A DNA stretch of 64,000 nucleotides from Ceratodon purpureus (taxonomy: Eukaryota > Streptophyta > Bryopsida > Pseudoditrichales > Ditrichaceae). Both the position numbers and the translations under genes were made by a program. Under the pieces are notes generated by a model that saw only the letters and a program-made list of their open reading frames with translations, did not search any database and had not been told where the DNA came from. Position 1 is the stretch's first letter; every line of letters starts with the position of its first letter. Positions 51,035-62,000 of the stretch are shown piece by piece. The stretch lies in contig CM026430.1 in the NCBI GenBank assembly GCA_014871385.1, forward strand, positions 17,339,433 through 17,403,432, given 5' to 3'.

Positions 51035-51599
51035 TATGAGGACACTTGTAACATTTGAGTGACTCCTCCACCAACACTTAGTAGGTCCCTGTATATTTGT
51101 AAGTTAGATGCTTTGATGTCCGTACATTGATTCAGTTCATTGCAGTGACCATTTCATATAAAATAGACCGTTTGTGCCTTCTAGTCATTAACTTATAATC
51201 ATTTTGTCTTGGTAAGACGATGATTGGAGTGTGTATTGCTGAGGGTTCCCTTGAATTTTCAACCCTAAATTAATCCATCGGTTTCAATTGTGTCCTTTTA
51301 AATAATCAAGTGGAAGCATCATTGACGTGTGAGTAAAGTTGTTCCTTTATTCTTTTGTCACAATCCACTGTTTGGAAAGCTTTTTGATCCAACCAGCCTA
51401 TGTCCTCTGTTTTCAAAAAGCAGTCGGTTTTTTTAGATTATACTCAGTATATCATATCTATGAATACTAAATGTAATTGTTTTCCAAACATTTAATTTGG
51501 TGATTTGCCTTTATCCTTGAAAATCTACCAACTATTTTCAAAATCCATCCAGCTCACTTGTAACTAATTGCCGGCTCTTCCTGGACAGTGGTGCAATCC

Positions 51600-51830
51600 C
51601 TAGAGGGTAGCTTGTACGTGAGCGCAGAGCGCAGAGCGGAGAGCGGTGAGCGCAGATTTGGAGAGCGGAGAGCACAGAATGGGGGACAGAACCTAAAAAT
51701 AGCACTTTGTTTACTAAAAATAAATCATAAAATTAGAAGATTCGAATATTCTTAATTTATTTTTAGAAATTTACTAATTTTAGTAATTTAATTGACCCTA
51801 TAACCGTGGACTAATTACAGTATTTTCATT
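51600..51830. repeat. Dispersed GAGAGCGGAGAGC repeat block, copy 2
   Basis: Starts with a run of GAGCGCAGAGC/GGAGAGCGG units (51,619-51,675), then AT-rich DNA with AAAATTAGAAGATTC and GACC-TA-AACCGTGGA. Matches 30,870-31,030 in order and orientation; copy 2 has more GC-rich units. Confidence 0.6.
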
Positions 51831-52314
51831 GAATTTGTAGTTCATTTTCTCTTTTCTTGGTGATTAAATTTTTCACGTGCACCAATTACTATGCTCCAGC
51901 TCCTTCTAACTGGTTCAGGCATACATTAATTCCCCTTATCTCCTCACATTTATATGCAAATTACTACTTAAAATGTATTGGTATTGAACCTCTGAACAGG
52001 GATCAAGTAACATTTAATTTCGTAACATTTTCTTAACATTGGTAGAATTCATCCACCATAGTCTACACGCCTTTTTCCTTTTTTTTATTTTCTTTTAAAT
52101 TTTTTGAAATTTGTCTTGTATTTTTTATAAAATTTTCTTTATTCTATCTATCTTGTTACAGGGGTCAAAAGCCTCCTTTCATTTAATTCTCTCCTTCATT
52201 TTATTTTCACAATCATTTTATTTTCACATTCAATTTGTTAATGTTCTTCATATTATTTTCAACCTTCATTTTAAATATTGCTATTCTTTTCTTTAATCTT
52301 TTTAATATCAATTT

Positions 52315-52346
<32 letters not shown>

Positions 52347-52497
52347 TTCTTTTTCAGTCTTTAATTTTAAAAAAATAAATTAAATGCTAAATGACCTCTG
52401 CTAAACCTTCATCTTTTTCCATTCGGTTTAAGAGGATGACAACTTCTCAATGAATGAATAGCCGATTATCAAGGGCGCCAAGCATCTTCTTCACAGA

Positions 52498-52505
52498 TAT
52501 TTAAG
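52498..52505 (+). promoter_or_regulatory. TATTTAAG box upstream of the 150-aa gene
   Basis: TATTTAAG lies 78 bp before the ATG at 52,583. The same octamer lies 60 bp before the start at 57,596. It is a plausible TATA-type core promoter shared by the two genes flanking the MULE transposase. Confidence 0.4.
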
Positions 52506-52582
52506 ATAAGAGTAGGGAATGTCTCTGCCTCTTTTGTGTTGGTGTTATGTGAAGCTCTTTTCCTTAGTGCGGGACAGCAGCT

Positions 52583-53035
52583 ATGGAAGACGTCAGAGAT
52601 ATTGTTGTTTCACTTGCTGACGATGTTTGTCCATTTCAACCATATGTTGAGGTGGAGGACGAAGAAGACGTGATGGCCAGCAGCCAAGGGCGTCCTTCGA
52701 CAACGGATGTTGACGTGCAACCGGATGTAAGAGCTGACCCTCCACGTTCAGAAAATTCGGATGAAATCATAGTGCTACAGAAAGACGCAGATGTGCCTTT
52801 GCAACCACATGCATACTCGAAGGTTGGAAAGATCCCAAGGGGAACCTATTCCAGGGAATCAGTTAATCGGAGGCGGGGAGGTGGGCCATTGCTGAAACGT
52901 TCATACCAAGGACACGCTGGAGTTGTGGGAACGAAAGTAAATGCGAATGTAGTTTGTCCTGTAGTACAGTCAGCGGCTGGCAGTCCTGCTGATAGTGTAG
53001 TGGGCAACCCTAAACGTGTTAGGTTCGAAGATTGA
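52583..53035 (+). CDS. Small acidic protein of unknown function (150 aa), TE-associated
   Basis: Single-exon frame with an ATG after the TATTTAAG box. An AATAAAA hexamer at 53,067 follows the stop, so transcription is plausible. The protein is acidic in its first half (VEVEDEEDV, ENSDEIIVLQKD) and basic later (NRRRGGG, GNPKRVRFED), probably disordered and nuclear. No domain is recognised. A fragment of the same coding sequence lies at 31,285-31,365, so the gene exists in more than one copy. It runs convergent to the MULE transposase, only 255 bp from its stop. It may be a MULE accessory gene. Confidence 0.5.
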   Translation: MEDVRDIVVSLADDVCPFQPYVEVEDEEDVMASSQGRPSTTDVDVQPDVRADPPRSENSDEIIVLQKDADVPLQPHAYSKVGKIPRGTYSRESVNRRRGGGPLLKRSYQGHAGVVGTKVNANVVCPVVQSAAGSPADSVVGNPKRVRFED

Positions 53036-53289
53036 GACATCTAATAACAAGTATATGTTTGTTGTAATAAAAGATACATGTCAGGGGATACGAAGTATAT
53101 AGTGCACTTGTTCAAGATAGATTGTATTGAAATAGAATGCAATTAATGTGAACGACAAAGCCCTTAATATAATGAAAAAGTCAATACAGCTTCTATATTG
53201 CTGACTTAGTACATGGGATATTACTAAAATCATTCACTACGTGACAAATGGCCATTCTGGAAATGGCAGTTCTAAAGTAGGAGGGCTAC

Positions 53290-56200
53290 CTACTTCTTCG
53301 CCAAGGGGTGACGCAAGATTCCACTCTCTAGGAGAAGCTTGACCTCGTTGAAGCTAAAGGTAGGCGCATGGATGAAAAGCTCCGCTTCGGGATCACGGTT
53401 GCAGACCTTCAAGAGTATGTAGTATAGGTGCTTACAATACGTGAACAGAGTCTTGCCACGGAACGTAGTCATCGTCTTCTTGAATGCTGGGCAAGTGCAA
53501 CCAGGGTAAGAACTGATGGTAATCTGGTACCGCGTGATGTGAGGAGCGACGCCCGAATCCAGCCCAATGATGCAACCGTGGCCCGGCTCTGGTATCATGG
53601 TGACGGAACGGAGGCGCGCTTTAAGAGACTCGGAGGAGCCCATGGAGAGTCGCTGCGCTTGATTGGGACGAGTGGCAGTGCGCTTTACCATCTTGCCGTC
53701 TCTCTTCCCTGGGTAGCGGTCAGCGTCTGCAGGGACTGGCACCGAGCTGAGATTTGCAGGGGGCGGGGCAGAGGAGAAGAGGCGTCTTGGGGAGACAGGT
53801 TTCTTCTGCGGAAGTTGAAAGCCCGCTGCTTCGAGGGCAAGAATCTCAGTCAGTTTTAGGTTAGTACCTAGTTTCACTGGCCACACCTCTGGAATGGAGG
53901 GGAATTCCTGGTCCTTTGAGTAGTGTGCTACCCACTTGCGCTTAGAGCCTTTCACGCAACGCTCGATATCGTCGGAGCAGAAGAAGAACTCAGTCTTCTC
54001 CACTAGGTTCCTGCGATAGTTAGTCCAGAGCTCAGTGTAGGTCGGTGCAGCTGTGCAATGGGGCCCCCTGACGATTCTCTCAGTGCACTTCTTCTTCGTT
54101 TCAGCTCTTTGGGCCCAGCAGCACTTCGCAGAAAGTTTGTGAAGTCTCGAAATGTGCCACTCCTTCACGTCCACCTTGGTTTCTTCAACCGCGTTGACAT
54201 GGCGAATGCCGCCCTTGTTCACAGGTGAAGGTAAAGGGGAATCAACTTCCTGGGCAGGAGGTTGCGTACATTGTACCTCGGTGTCGTGTTCGGAGTCGTC
54301 TTCCACAATGACGGGCATCTGCATAGGGCGAGCCCTGACGGCACGTCTTGGGCCTCTTGGGCGTGAGAAGTTGGTCTTATCCGGGCGATGAGACTCTTCG
54401 TCAGCTCCGATAAGGACGTCGGCTTTTCGCTTCTGTGAACCGAAGACTTCCGCTCCTGGCATGATAGGCTGACGGGTGCAGAACTCATCCGCGCCTGGCA
54501 TATCGAGCATGGGCTTGTCGAGCAGTGTAGGATTTCCCCATTTCTTCGCGTTGCGTTCCGCCATCCGAAGCCTGAGTTCCTTTTTGGATGGTCCTGTTCC
54601 GCCGACGTCACCTTTGAGGAACTGGTAGTAGTTGACAACCTGTAGAAATGCCCGAACGAAATCGTCCACGGTAGCAACGTAGAGGTCGTTCCCGTTGTTT
54701 CCTGAAGCTTGGAGCCACTTGTTGTGAACTGTTTCGGCGAGGTTACAGGTGGGCATCTCTGTGAGTTCTTCTTTCGTGAATTTCTGTAGATTTGACAGTA
54801 GATGCCGTTAGATTCACGGATTAGAGTTTTGTAGGTTAGGGCTACGAAACCAATATCAAAAACATCAAAACAGAGAGCAGAGATCGTACCTCGGTCATGA
54901 ATCCCCCCCACTGGCGGAAGCGGTGGTGCCAGAATGACAGCCACTGATCGATTTGATGAGCCCGCTCTCGCCAACGACCCTAGTGGATGCCCACCATGCT
55001 CGCAACGCGTGGTATAGAGTTTCCGCCTCTGCCATGCTGGTCGCATTCTTGTACTGAGTGCACATCTTCTTGTGCTGTTCCCAGAGTTCTTCGGGGAAGT
55101 GCTTCTGCGTATACGCCACCATGTTCTGAGTCCAGTGTAACAAGCACGACCTCTCCCGGTCCTCCATTGGGTCCTCTTTGTTGCCATTGCCGTAAAGGAT
55201 TCGCACTGCATTCCAATTCGCCTGTGCGTTATCCGCCATGAACCCCTTGAAGTTCGGCGCTGCAACGCCATTGATCTCCATGACCAGGTTCAGGTTTTTC
55301 CAGAAGACGAGCTGGGCCTCCGTGTCCTCGGACTGCATGTCGCAAGTGGCGATTGTCATCACGCGGCAGTAGGTGGCGTCGTACACATGGCACGCCATCG
55401 TCGACCAATCTTTGACGCGTTTGACATGGTCGAACATGATCCATGCGTTCTCCAAATCGCCACCAGCTTGCATACGGCTGACCAAGTCGACACCACTGCC
55501 CGGACCGACCTCCGACATCTTGAAGACAAAGACTTTGTCACGCATGGATCCCTGACCAGGAAACCTATTCTCCTGGACATACGCCCAGAGACTGTTACCA
55601 CGAAGCTTGGTGATACCGTCCATGATTCCGTACCTTACGAATTTTTTGAAGGTGGCGACTTTGTTGCGGATGTTGGGCGACGCCATGTCTTTGCATCGAT
55701 CCAGAACAGGAACCAGCTCCTCCATCGTCAGTTTCCTCGGTGGTGCATCCTCGGGCTGTAGAAGGTAGCTCCCGATGAGGAGTTTGCTCGCCTCCAAGAC
55801 AACGGCGCTCTTTGTTGCTTTGTTGTTCATCTCTACCTGCTCTTCTATTAAGCTACTAATCTCTGCTTTAGAGTCTCTGTAGTCTCCTACTTTCACTGGA
55901 TGATCATGTGTTCCTATGTGAATACACGCTCTAGTCTGATTCGGTTTGCCCACAACGTAATAAATCTTAGCCTCGCATGTAGCTACACATGATGGAGGTT
56001 CTTTACATACCTTGCACACCAGCGTGGAGTCAGATGGAGGAGGCTGGTCCATGACAAAAGCTTGCAGGGTACAGCCTTCGAACTCAGTCTCGTTGACCTC
56101 GAAGATCTTGGGAACACGCTTGAGGAAGTCACACTCCTGGTTGCTGCAGCGGAGCCATCCGACGCAGGTGGAACTTCGAAAAGAGAGTCCGAAGTCGTTT

Positions 56201-57054
56201 TTGATGTTTGTTGTGATGGTCTTCGTCCACAAGTGTCCGTCGTATTGTTTGTCCATTCCCTGCATAGACTTGGCGGCGAGCTTAGAGGATCCTGCAGTAG
56301 CTGGGGGCAACTCAAAAAGAACCGGACCATCAAACTTCGCAGGCAAGTACTCTACTCTGTCGTGTCTAATAGTGGAATAGTCTATCTTCTTTAAAATGTT
56401 TTTGGACCCACGCGTCTTACCAATCTCTTTAAGGAGCGGAACAATGCTAACTGTGACCTGGGACAATGGAGGAGACACATTGGAAGGAGGAGCATCTGCA
56501 TGGACCTTAGGCACGGACTTGAGGGGACTGACTTCGTCATCAGAAGAGAGAGATATGACGGTCGGAGGAGGTTTCTCTACATCTGAAGTCTCGGTACCAG
56601 GCTCGACTTTGACTTTGACATCACGAGGTAAGGGAGTCTGAATTGTGCAAGTAGAAGAGCGACGGGGGGTGAGGATCTCAGTGGATGCAGCCATGAGAGA
56701 ATCAGTAAGACCATAGACTCTATAGGATCCAGGGAGGAGTCTCCACTGCAACATGTTGTTCTCATCTCTCACCGAAGGTTGCCCGAGAGTGTGGGTAACC
56801 TCGGCAGTAACGTCATCAGAGATCTCCTCCTCTATACTGATGGAATCCTCACGAAAATGGAATCTGAGATTGAGGCGAAGAGAGGACACCGTAGCTAGAC
56901 CATCGTCATCTACGCGAAACCTAAGAGGGATGCCCATGCCTTGGGCGTACAGACAGACCATCCCCATATTCGCAGGCAAGTCAGGCAAGAAGGGAGAAGT
57001 GTGACTGTACTGGCGAAGCAATATTGTGAGAGGAAAGTGAGAGGAATAATGCAT
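53290..57054 (-). pseudogene. Mutator-like (MULE) transposase with SWIM zinc finger, one frameshift
   Basis: Two exons on the minus strand: 57,054-54,890 and 54,783-53,290. The first gives an open frame of 719 codons, with a zinc-binding start (GWLRCSNQECDF, about 297-309), CKVCKEPPSCVATC, and RACIHIGTHDHPVKVG (about 373-388). The transposase core follows, with YDATYCRVMTIATCD (D at about 558), GFMADNAQANW (D at about 606) and CLLHWTQNM (about 631). Near 54,975 the conserved frame shifts: IDQWLSFWHHRFRQWGGFMTE-like coding continues in another frame to the donor at 54,890. Exon 2 (KFTKEELTEMPTCNLAETVHN) runs to the SWIM finger CTCPAFKKTM and YCKHLYY. The single shift probably kills the gene, unless it is an assembly error. 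A start at MGMVCLYAQG is an alternative. TIRs and the 9-bp duplication expected for a MULE were not found. Confidence 0.8.
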
Positions 57055-57528
57055 CGCTGTTGATCATTATATTGAGGTCGGAATGTCCATGACAGCAGGT
57101 GGAGAATGATTCATTCTGTTAAGTAACGAATGTATGATTTAAGAGGGACGGCGCTAACTATTTCGAATGTGACTTTTTGCTGGCCGAATTATAGCAGGTA
57201 AGATATTAATGACTCTACTTTAATAATGTCAATCGTGGCGCAGATTCTATTAGTTATGAAGTTTGGTAAGATTGGATTGAGCCGCCTTTTAAATTCTACA
57301 TTTAAAATAATGAATAAAAAAAGGAGCATGCTTTCAAGTGCTTGATTCTAATGTTTTAATTTATACTGTGCCTGGATTCCGACTATATATTTAAAGGTTA
57401 ATATTGTAAACTACACTTCACAATAGAACTGTCATGGACACTCTTAATATAAAGAGAGTATAAAATGTGTATCGTGTTAAGATGCTATATGAATTTAGGG
57501 TTGTATCCAAATAGTTCTTCCTTATAGG
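57055..57528. other. Divergent promoter region between MULE transposase and the 260-aa gene
   Basis: AT-rich, no frame. It must hold the MULE transposase promoter (-). The + strand gene's likely TATTTAAG box lies just beyond its right edge. Confidence 0.45.
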
Positions 57529-57536
57529 TATTTAAG
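57529..57536 (+). promoter_or_regulatory. TATTTAAG box upstream of the 260-aa gene
   Basis: Same octamer as at 52,498, placed 60 bp before the ATG at 57,596 in a GC-poor setting. Confidence 0.4.
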
Positions 57537-57595
57537 CGGGCAGGAAGTTCGTTAGAGAGTCTTTTTGTGAGAGAGTCAGTCCTTTGGTAAGACTC

Positions 57596-58562
57596 ATGAA
57601 GCAGAGTGAAGGGCCATCTCCCTCCACTTATGTCACTCCTAAACCTAGACGAAAACGAGGTGTTACAGATTTTACGGATAGAAGAGCGAGGAAGAGGAGA
57701 GAGTCACGTAAGAAGGTATGTTTGAAAGTTGACCATTTGAATGCACCCGTTAAAAGGAGAGGAGAAGGACTGCCTGTAGCTTTGAAGTTCTCTAGCATTC
57801 GCAAAGTTATTCTAGACTCAATAGAGGAGGAGAAGGAACAATTCTTTGAAAGCACCGTAATCGGTAATCACGAGCAGGAACTGGAGGTACTTGTAAGTAG
57901 AGATGCACGTGAGGCCATGACGGAAGAATTAGTCTTTAATTGTAGTCAAAGAGTAGAGTCACCGCAACCTTCTTTTACATTCAATGAATTTTCGACTGGG
58001 GAGCCGGATTCTCAATCAGATCTATATCTCAACTCCGAGCAGGTAAACTTTTCTACACCTACTTGACTGCAGTGCATTCGTTTAATTAATTAAGTGTTCT
58101 AAAGAGTAGAAGCAATACTAATTACAAAATGTATATCAATTTTGGGAATGTACCGAATGATCTGCCTAATCTCACGTAAATGCCGCGGAACTAAAATGGT
58201 TGAAACTTTTTTAAAAATATTTGTAGAGTAACCAGAGGATAAGGGTGTTGGGAGAGTCGAGTAGAGGTTCAGTGGGTGGCGAGCTCGACCATCTGATTGC
58301 GATTGCGAGGAGGGCGAGGAGTGACATACTGGGAGCAGGAGAAGGGGGCGAGGCTATGGCCGCGAGGGAGGAGCAAGTGAGGGACGGGCCGGTACAGCTC
58401 GACGGAGAGGAGGCCGCAAGGCAGGATCTTGAGATGGCGGCGGAGGAGGTCGGAGAAGAGATGGAGCAGCTCGGGCTTCCCATGGACTCGAATGAGGAGC
58501 AAGAGAGGACGGACGGGGACGACGGGGAGGAAGACCGCGAGGAGGAGGTACGGAGCTTGTGA
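57596..58562 (+). CDS. Charged unknown protein next to the MULE transposase (2 exons, 260 aa)
   Basis: Exon 1 57,596-58,042 (ends GAGCAG then GTAAAC), exon 2 58,227-58,562 (after ATTTGTAG), both phase 0. The start MKQSEGPSPS follows a TATTTAAG box. Exon 1 encodes a basic region (TDRRARKRRESRKKV, a likely nuclear signal) and an acidic part. Exon 2 is GC-rich and strongly acidic (RTDGDDGEEDREEEV). No known domain is seen. The gene is divergent to the MULE transposase and probably belongs to the same element, or is a host neighbour. The abrupt GC rise in exon 2 is odd and could mark a captured fragment. The alternative is that exon 1 runs on to a stop at 58,066. Confidence 0.45.
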
Positions 58563-59039
58563 CAGAACTTTTTGCACATCTTGGCTGTACGGATCTTGGG
58601 TTATGAGTTGAGGCTGTACGGATCTTGGGTTATGAGTTGAGGCTGTACGGATCTCGTTGTGCGGGTCGTTTTAGTTTGACTTGGAGTCAGTCCATGTTGA
58701 TAGAATGCGTAATGAAGTGTTGGGTGATTAAGAATTGGGGGTTTGCTTGTGTGTTGGTGTCCTTGCCTGGCCTCATGCATTTGGGCTTCCGATTGGTGGT
58801 TAGTCGTAGCATGACATTTGGGTTTGGAGTTGGGGGATTCCGAGGGTTGGGTATGTGGGCTGTAGCAGTCAGTTGGGTATTCGGGTTTTGGAGTCGTGGT
58901 TTGGGGTTACATTGACAAGCGGTATGAGCTTAAGGTGACATTGATAAGCTTAATCTCGAGCTGCTTGCAGCCCCGTGGAGAGAATGTTTGCTTGCTCTTG
59001 GAGTTCTTGAAGCTTTTTGTTTCGGATTTAAAACTGTTC
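58563..59039. other. Spacer before the satellite, with a 29-bp tandem repeat
   Basis: At 58,583, 58,612 and 58,641 the unit GGCTGTACGGATCTTGGG is repeated with a 29-bp period. The rest is G/T-rich unique sequence. The 96-aa frame at 58,625 has no recognisable content. Confidence 0.6.
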
Positions 59040-62000
59040 CGTTCGTAGAAGCATTCCTTGATGGTCATGTGCTAATTCCTTATCGCTGCCGCAGCCTTGG
59101 GCTGCTCTAATCAAGGTCTGAGTGGGCTTTTTTTTTTAAAATTTTTTTTATTTTTTTTGAGTTGACGACCCCCAAACCTACTGTCGTCACAGACAGTAGG
59201 TCGGGAGGTTTTTTAAAATGAGAGAATTTGTTTGCTTACGAAGCTCCCTCCTTCAAGAGGAAGCATGCCTTGATGGTCATGTGCGAATTCCTTCTCGCTG
59301 CCGCAGCCTTGGGCTGCTGTGATCAAGGTCTGGGTGGGTAATTTTTTTTTAATTTTTTTTATTTATTTTTTAATTGACGACCCCCAAACCTACTGTCGTC
59401 ACATACAGTAGGTCGGGAGGTTTTTTAAAATGAGAGAATTTATTTGCTCACGAAGCTCCCTCCTTCAAGAGGAAGCATGCCTTGATGGTCATGTGCTAAT
59501 TCCTTGTCGCTGCCGCAGCCTTGGGCTGCTGTGATCAAGGTCTGGGTGGGTTTTTTTTTTTAATTTTTTCTATTTATTTTTTAATTGACGACCCCCAAAC
59601 CTACTGTCGTCAACGACAGTAGGTCGGGAGGTTTTTTAAAATGAGAGAATTTGTTTGCTTACCAAGCTCCCTCCTTCAAGAGGAAGCATGCCTTGATGGT
59701 CATGTGCTAATTCCTTCTCGCTGCCGCAGCCTAGGGCTGCTGTGATTAAGGTCTGGGTGGGGTTTTTTTTTTAATTTTTTTTATTTATTTTTTAATTGAC
59801 GACCCCCAAACCTACTGTCGTCACAGACAGTAGGTCGGGAGGTTTTTTAAAATGAGAGAATTTGTTTGCTTACGAAGCTCCCTCCTTCAAGAGGAAGCAT
59901 GCCTTGATGGTCATGTGCGAATTCCTTCTCGCTGCCGCAGCCTTGGGCTGCTGTGATCAAGGTCTGGGTGGGTTTTTTTTTTAATTTTATTTATTTATTT
60001 TTTAATTGACGACCCCCAAACCTACTGTCGTCAACGACAGTAGGCCGGGGGCACTTCAAAGAATTCGGGGATGTAATATTTGTTTGTTTTTTTTTTTTTT
60101 GTTGGTGACATTGTGTGATAATGAAATGCATAATTGCTCATCTAATTGTTAATTAAAATCTGATTTTTATTTTATTTTCAGTATTTTTTTGATATTTTTT
60201 TTTTTATTTTGAATTTTTAAAAAACCCCAAACCTACTGTCGTCAACGACAGTAGGTTTGGGGCACTTCAAAGAATTCGGGGATGTATTATTTGTTCGTCT
60301 TTTTTTTTATTGTTGGTGACATTGTGTGATAATGAAATGCATAATTGCTCACAATTTGTTAATTAAAACCTGTATATTCTTAGCTTTTCGGTATTTTCTT
60401 GAATTATTTCTATTTTTTTGAATTTTTTGAAAAACCCCAAAGCTACTGTCGTCAACGACAGTAGGTTTGGGGCACTTCAAAGAATTCGGGGATGTATTAT
60501 TTGTTTGTCTTTTTTTTTATTGTTGGTGACATTGTGTGATAATGAAATGCATAATTGCTCACAATTTGTTTATTAAAATCTGAATTTTCGTAGCTTTTCG
60601 GTATTTTCTTGAATTGTTTCTATTATTTTGAATTTTTGAAAAACCCCAAAGCTACTGTCGTCAACGACAGTAGGTTTGGGGCACTTCAAAGAATTCGGGG
60701 ATGTATTATTTGTTCGTCTTTTTCTTTATTGTTGGTGACATTGTGTGATAATGAAATGCATAATTGCTCACAATTTGTTAATTAAAACCTGTATATTCTT
60801 AGCTTTTCGGTATTTTCTTGAATTATTTCTATTTTTTTGAATTTTTTGAAAAACCCCAAAGCTACTGTCGTCAACGACAGTAGGTTTGGGGCACTTCAAA
60901 GAATTCGGCGATGTATTATTTGTTTGTCTTTTTTTTTATTGTTGGTGACATTGTGTGATAATGAAATGCATAATTGCTCACAATTTGTTTATTAAAATCT
61001 GAATTTTCGTAGCTTTTCGGTATTTTCTTGAATTGTTTCTATTATTTTGAATTTTTGAAAAACCCCAAAGCTACTGTCGTCAACGACAGTAGGTTTGGGG
61101 CACTTCAAAGAGTTCGGGGATGTATTATTTGTTTGTCTTTTTTTTTATTGTTGGTGACATTGTGTGATAATGAAATGCATAATTGCTCACAATTTGTTAA
61201 TTAAAACCTGTATATTCTTAGCTTTTCGGTATTTTCTTGAATTATTTCTATTTTTTTGAATTTTTTGAAAAACCCCAAAGCTACTGTCGTCAACGACAGT
61301 AGGTTTGGGGCACTTCAAAGAATTCGGGGATGTATTATTTGTTTGTCTTTTTTTTTATTGTTGGTGACATTGTGTGATAATGAAATGCATAATTGCTCAC
61401 AATTTGTTTATTAAAATCTGAATTTTCGTAGCTTTTCGGTATTTTCTTGAATTGTTTCTATTATTTTGAATTTTTGAAAAACCCCAAAGCTACTGTCGTC
61501 AACGACAGTAGGTTTGGGGCACTTCAAAGAGTTCGGGGATGTATTATTTGTTTGTCTTTTTTTTTATTGTTGGTGACATTGTGTGATAATGAAATACATA
61601 ATTGCTCATCTAATTGATAATTAAAATCTGAATTTTTTCTTTATTTCAGTATTTTTTTGGTATTTTTTTTTTATTTTGAATTTTTAAAAAACCCCTAACC
61701 TACTGTCGTCACAGACAGTAGGTCGGGAGGTTTTTTAAAATGAGAGAATTTGTTTGCTTACCAAGCTCCCTCCTTCAAGAGGAAGCATGCCTTGATGGTC
61801 ATGTGCTAATTCCTTCTCGCTGCCGCAGCCTTGGGCTGCTGTGATCAAGGTCTGGGTGGGTAATTTTTTTTTAATTTTTTTTATTTATTTTTTAATTGAC
61901 GACCCCCAAACCTACTGTCGTCACATACAGTAGGTCGGGAGGTTTTTTAAAATGAGAGAATTTATTTGCTCACGAAGCTCCCTCCTTCAAGAGGAAGCAT

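Larger units (their letters stand above)
51038..52582. other. AT-rich DNA between the CACTA and the small-gene/MULE region
   Basis: Contains the second copy of the GAGAGCGGAGAGC block (51,600-51,830), pyrimidine-rich DNA (52,070-52,300) and a short TA run (52,317-52,340). A TATTTAAG box lies near the right edge. No gene seen. Confidence 0.45.

Noticed and set aside
54219..55271. 350-aa minus-strand frame overlapping the MULE transposase
   Set aside because: Arg/Ser/Thr-rich shadow frame; family motifs lie in the other frames.
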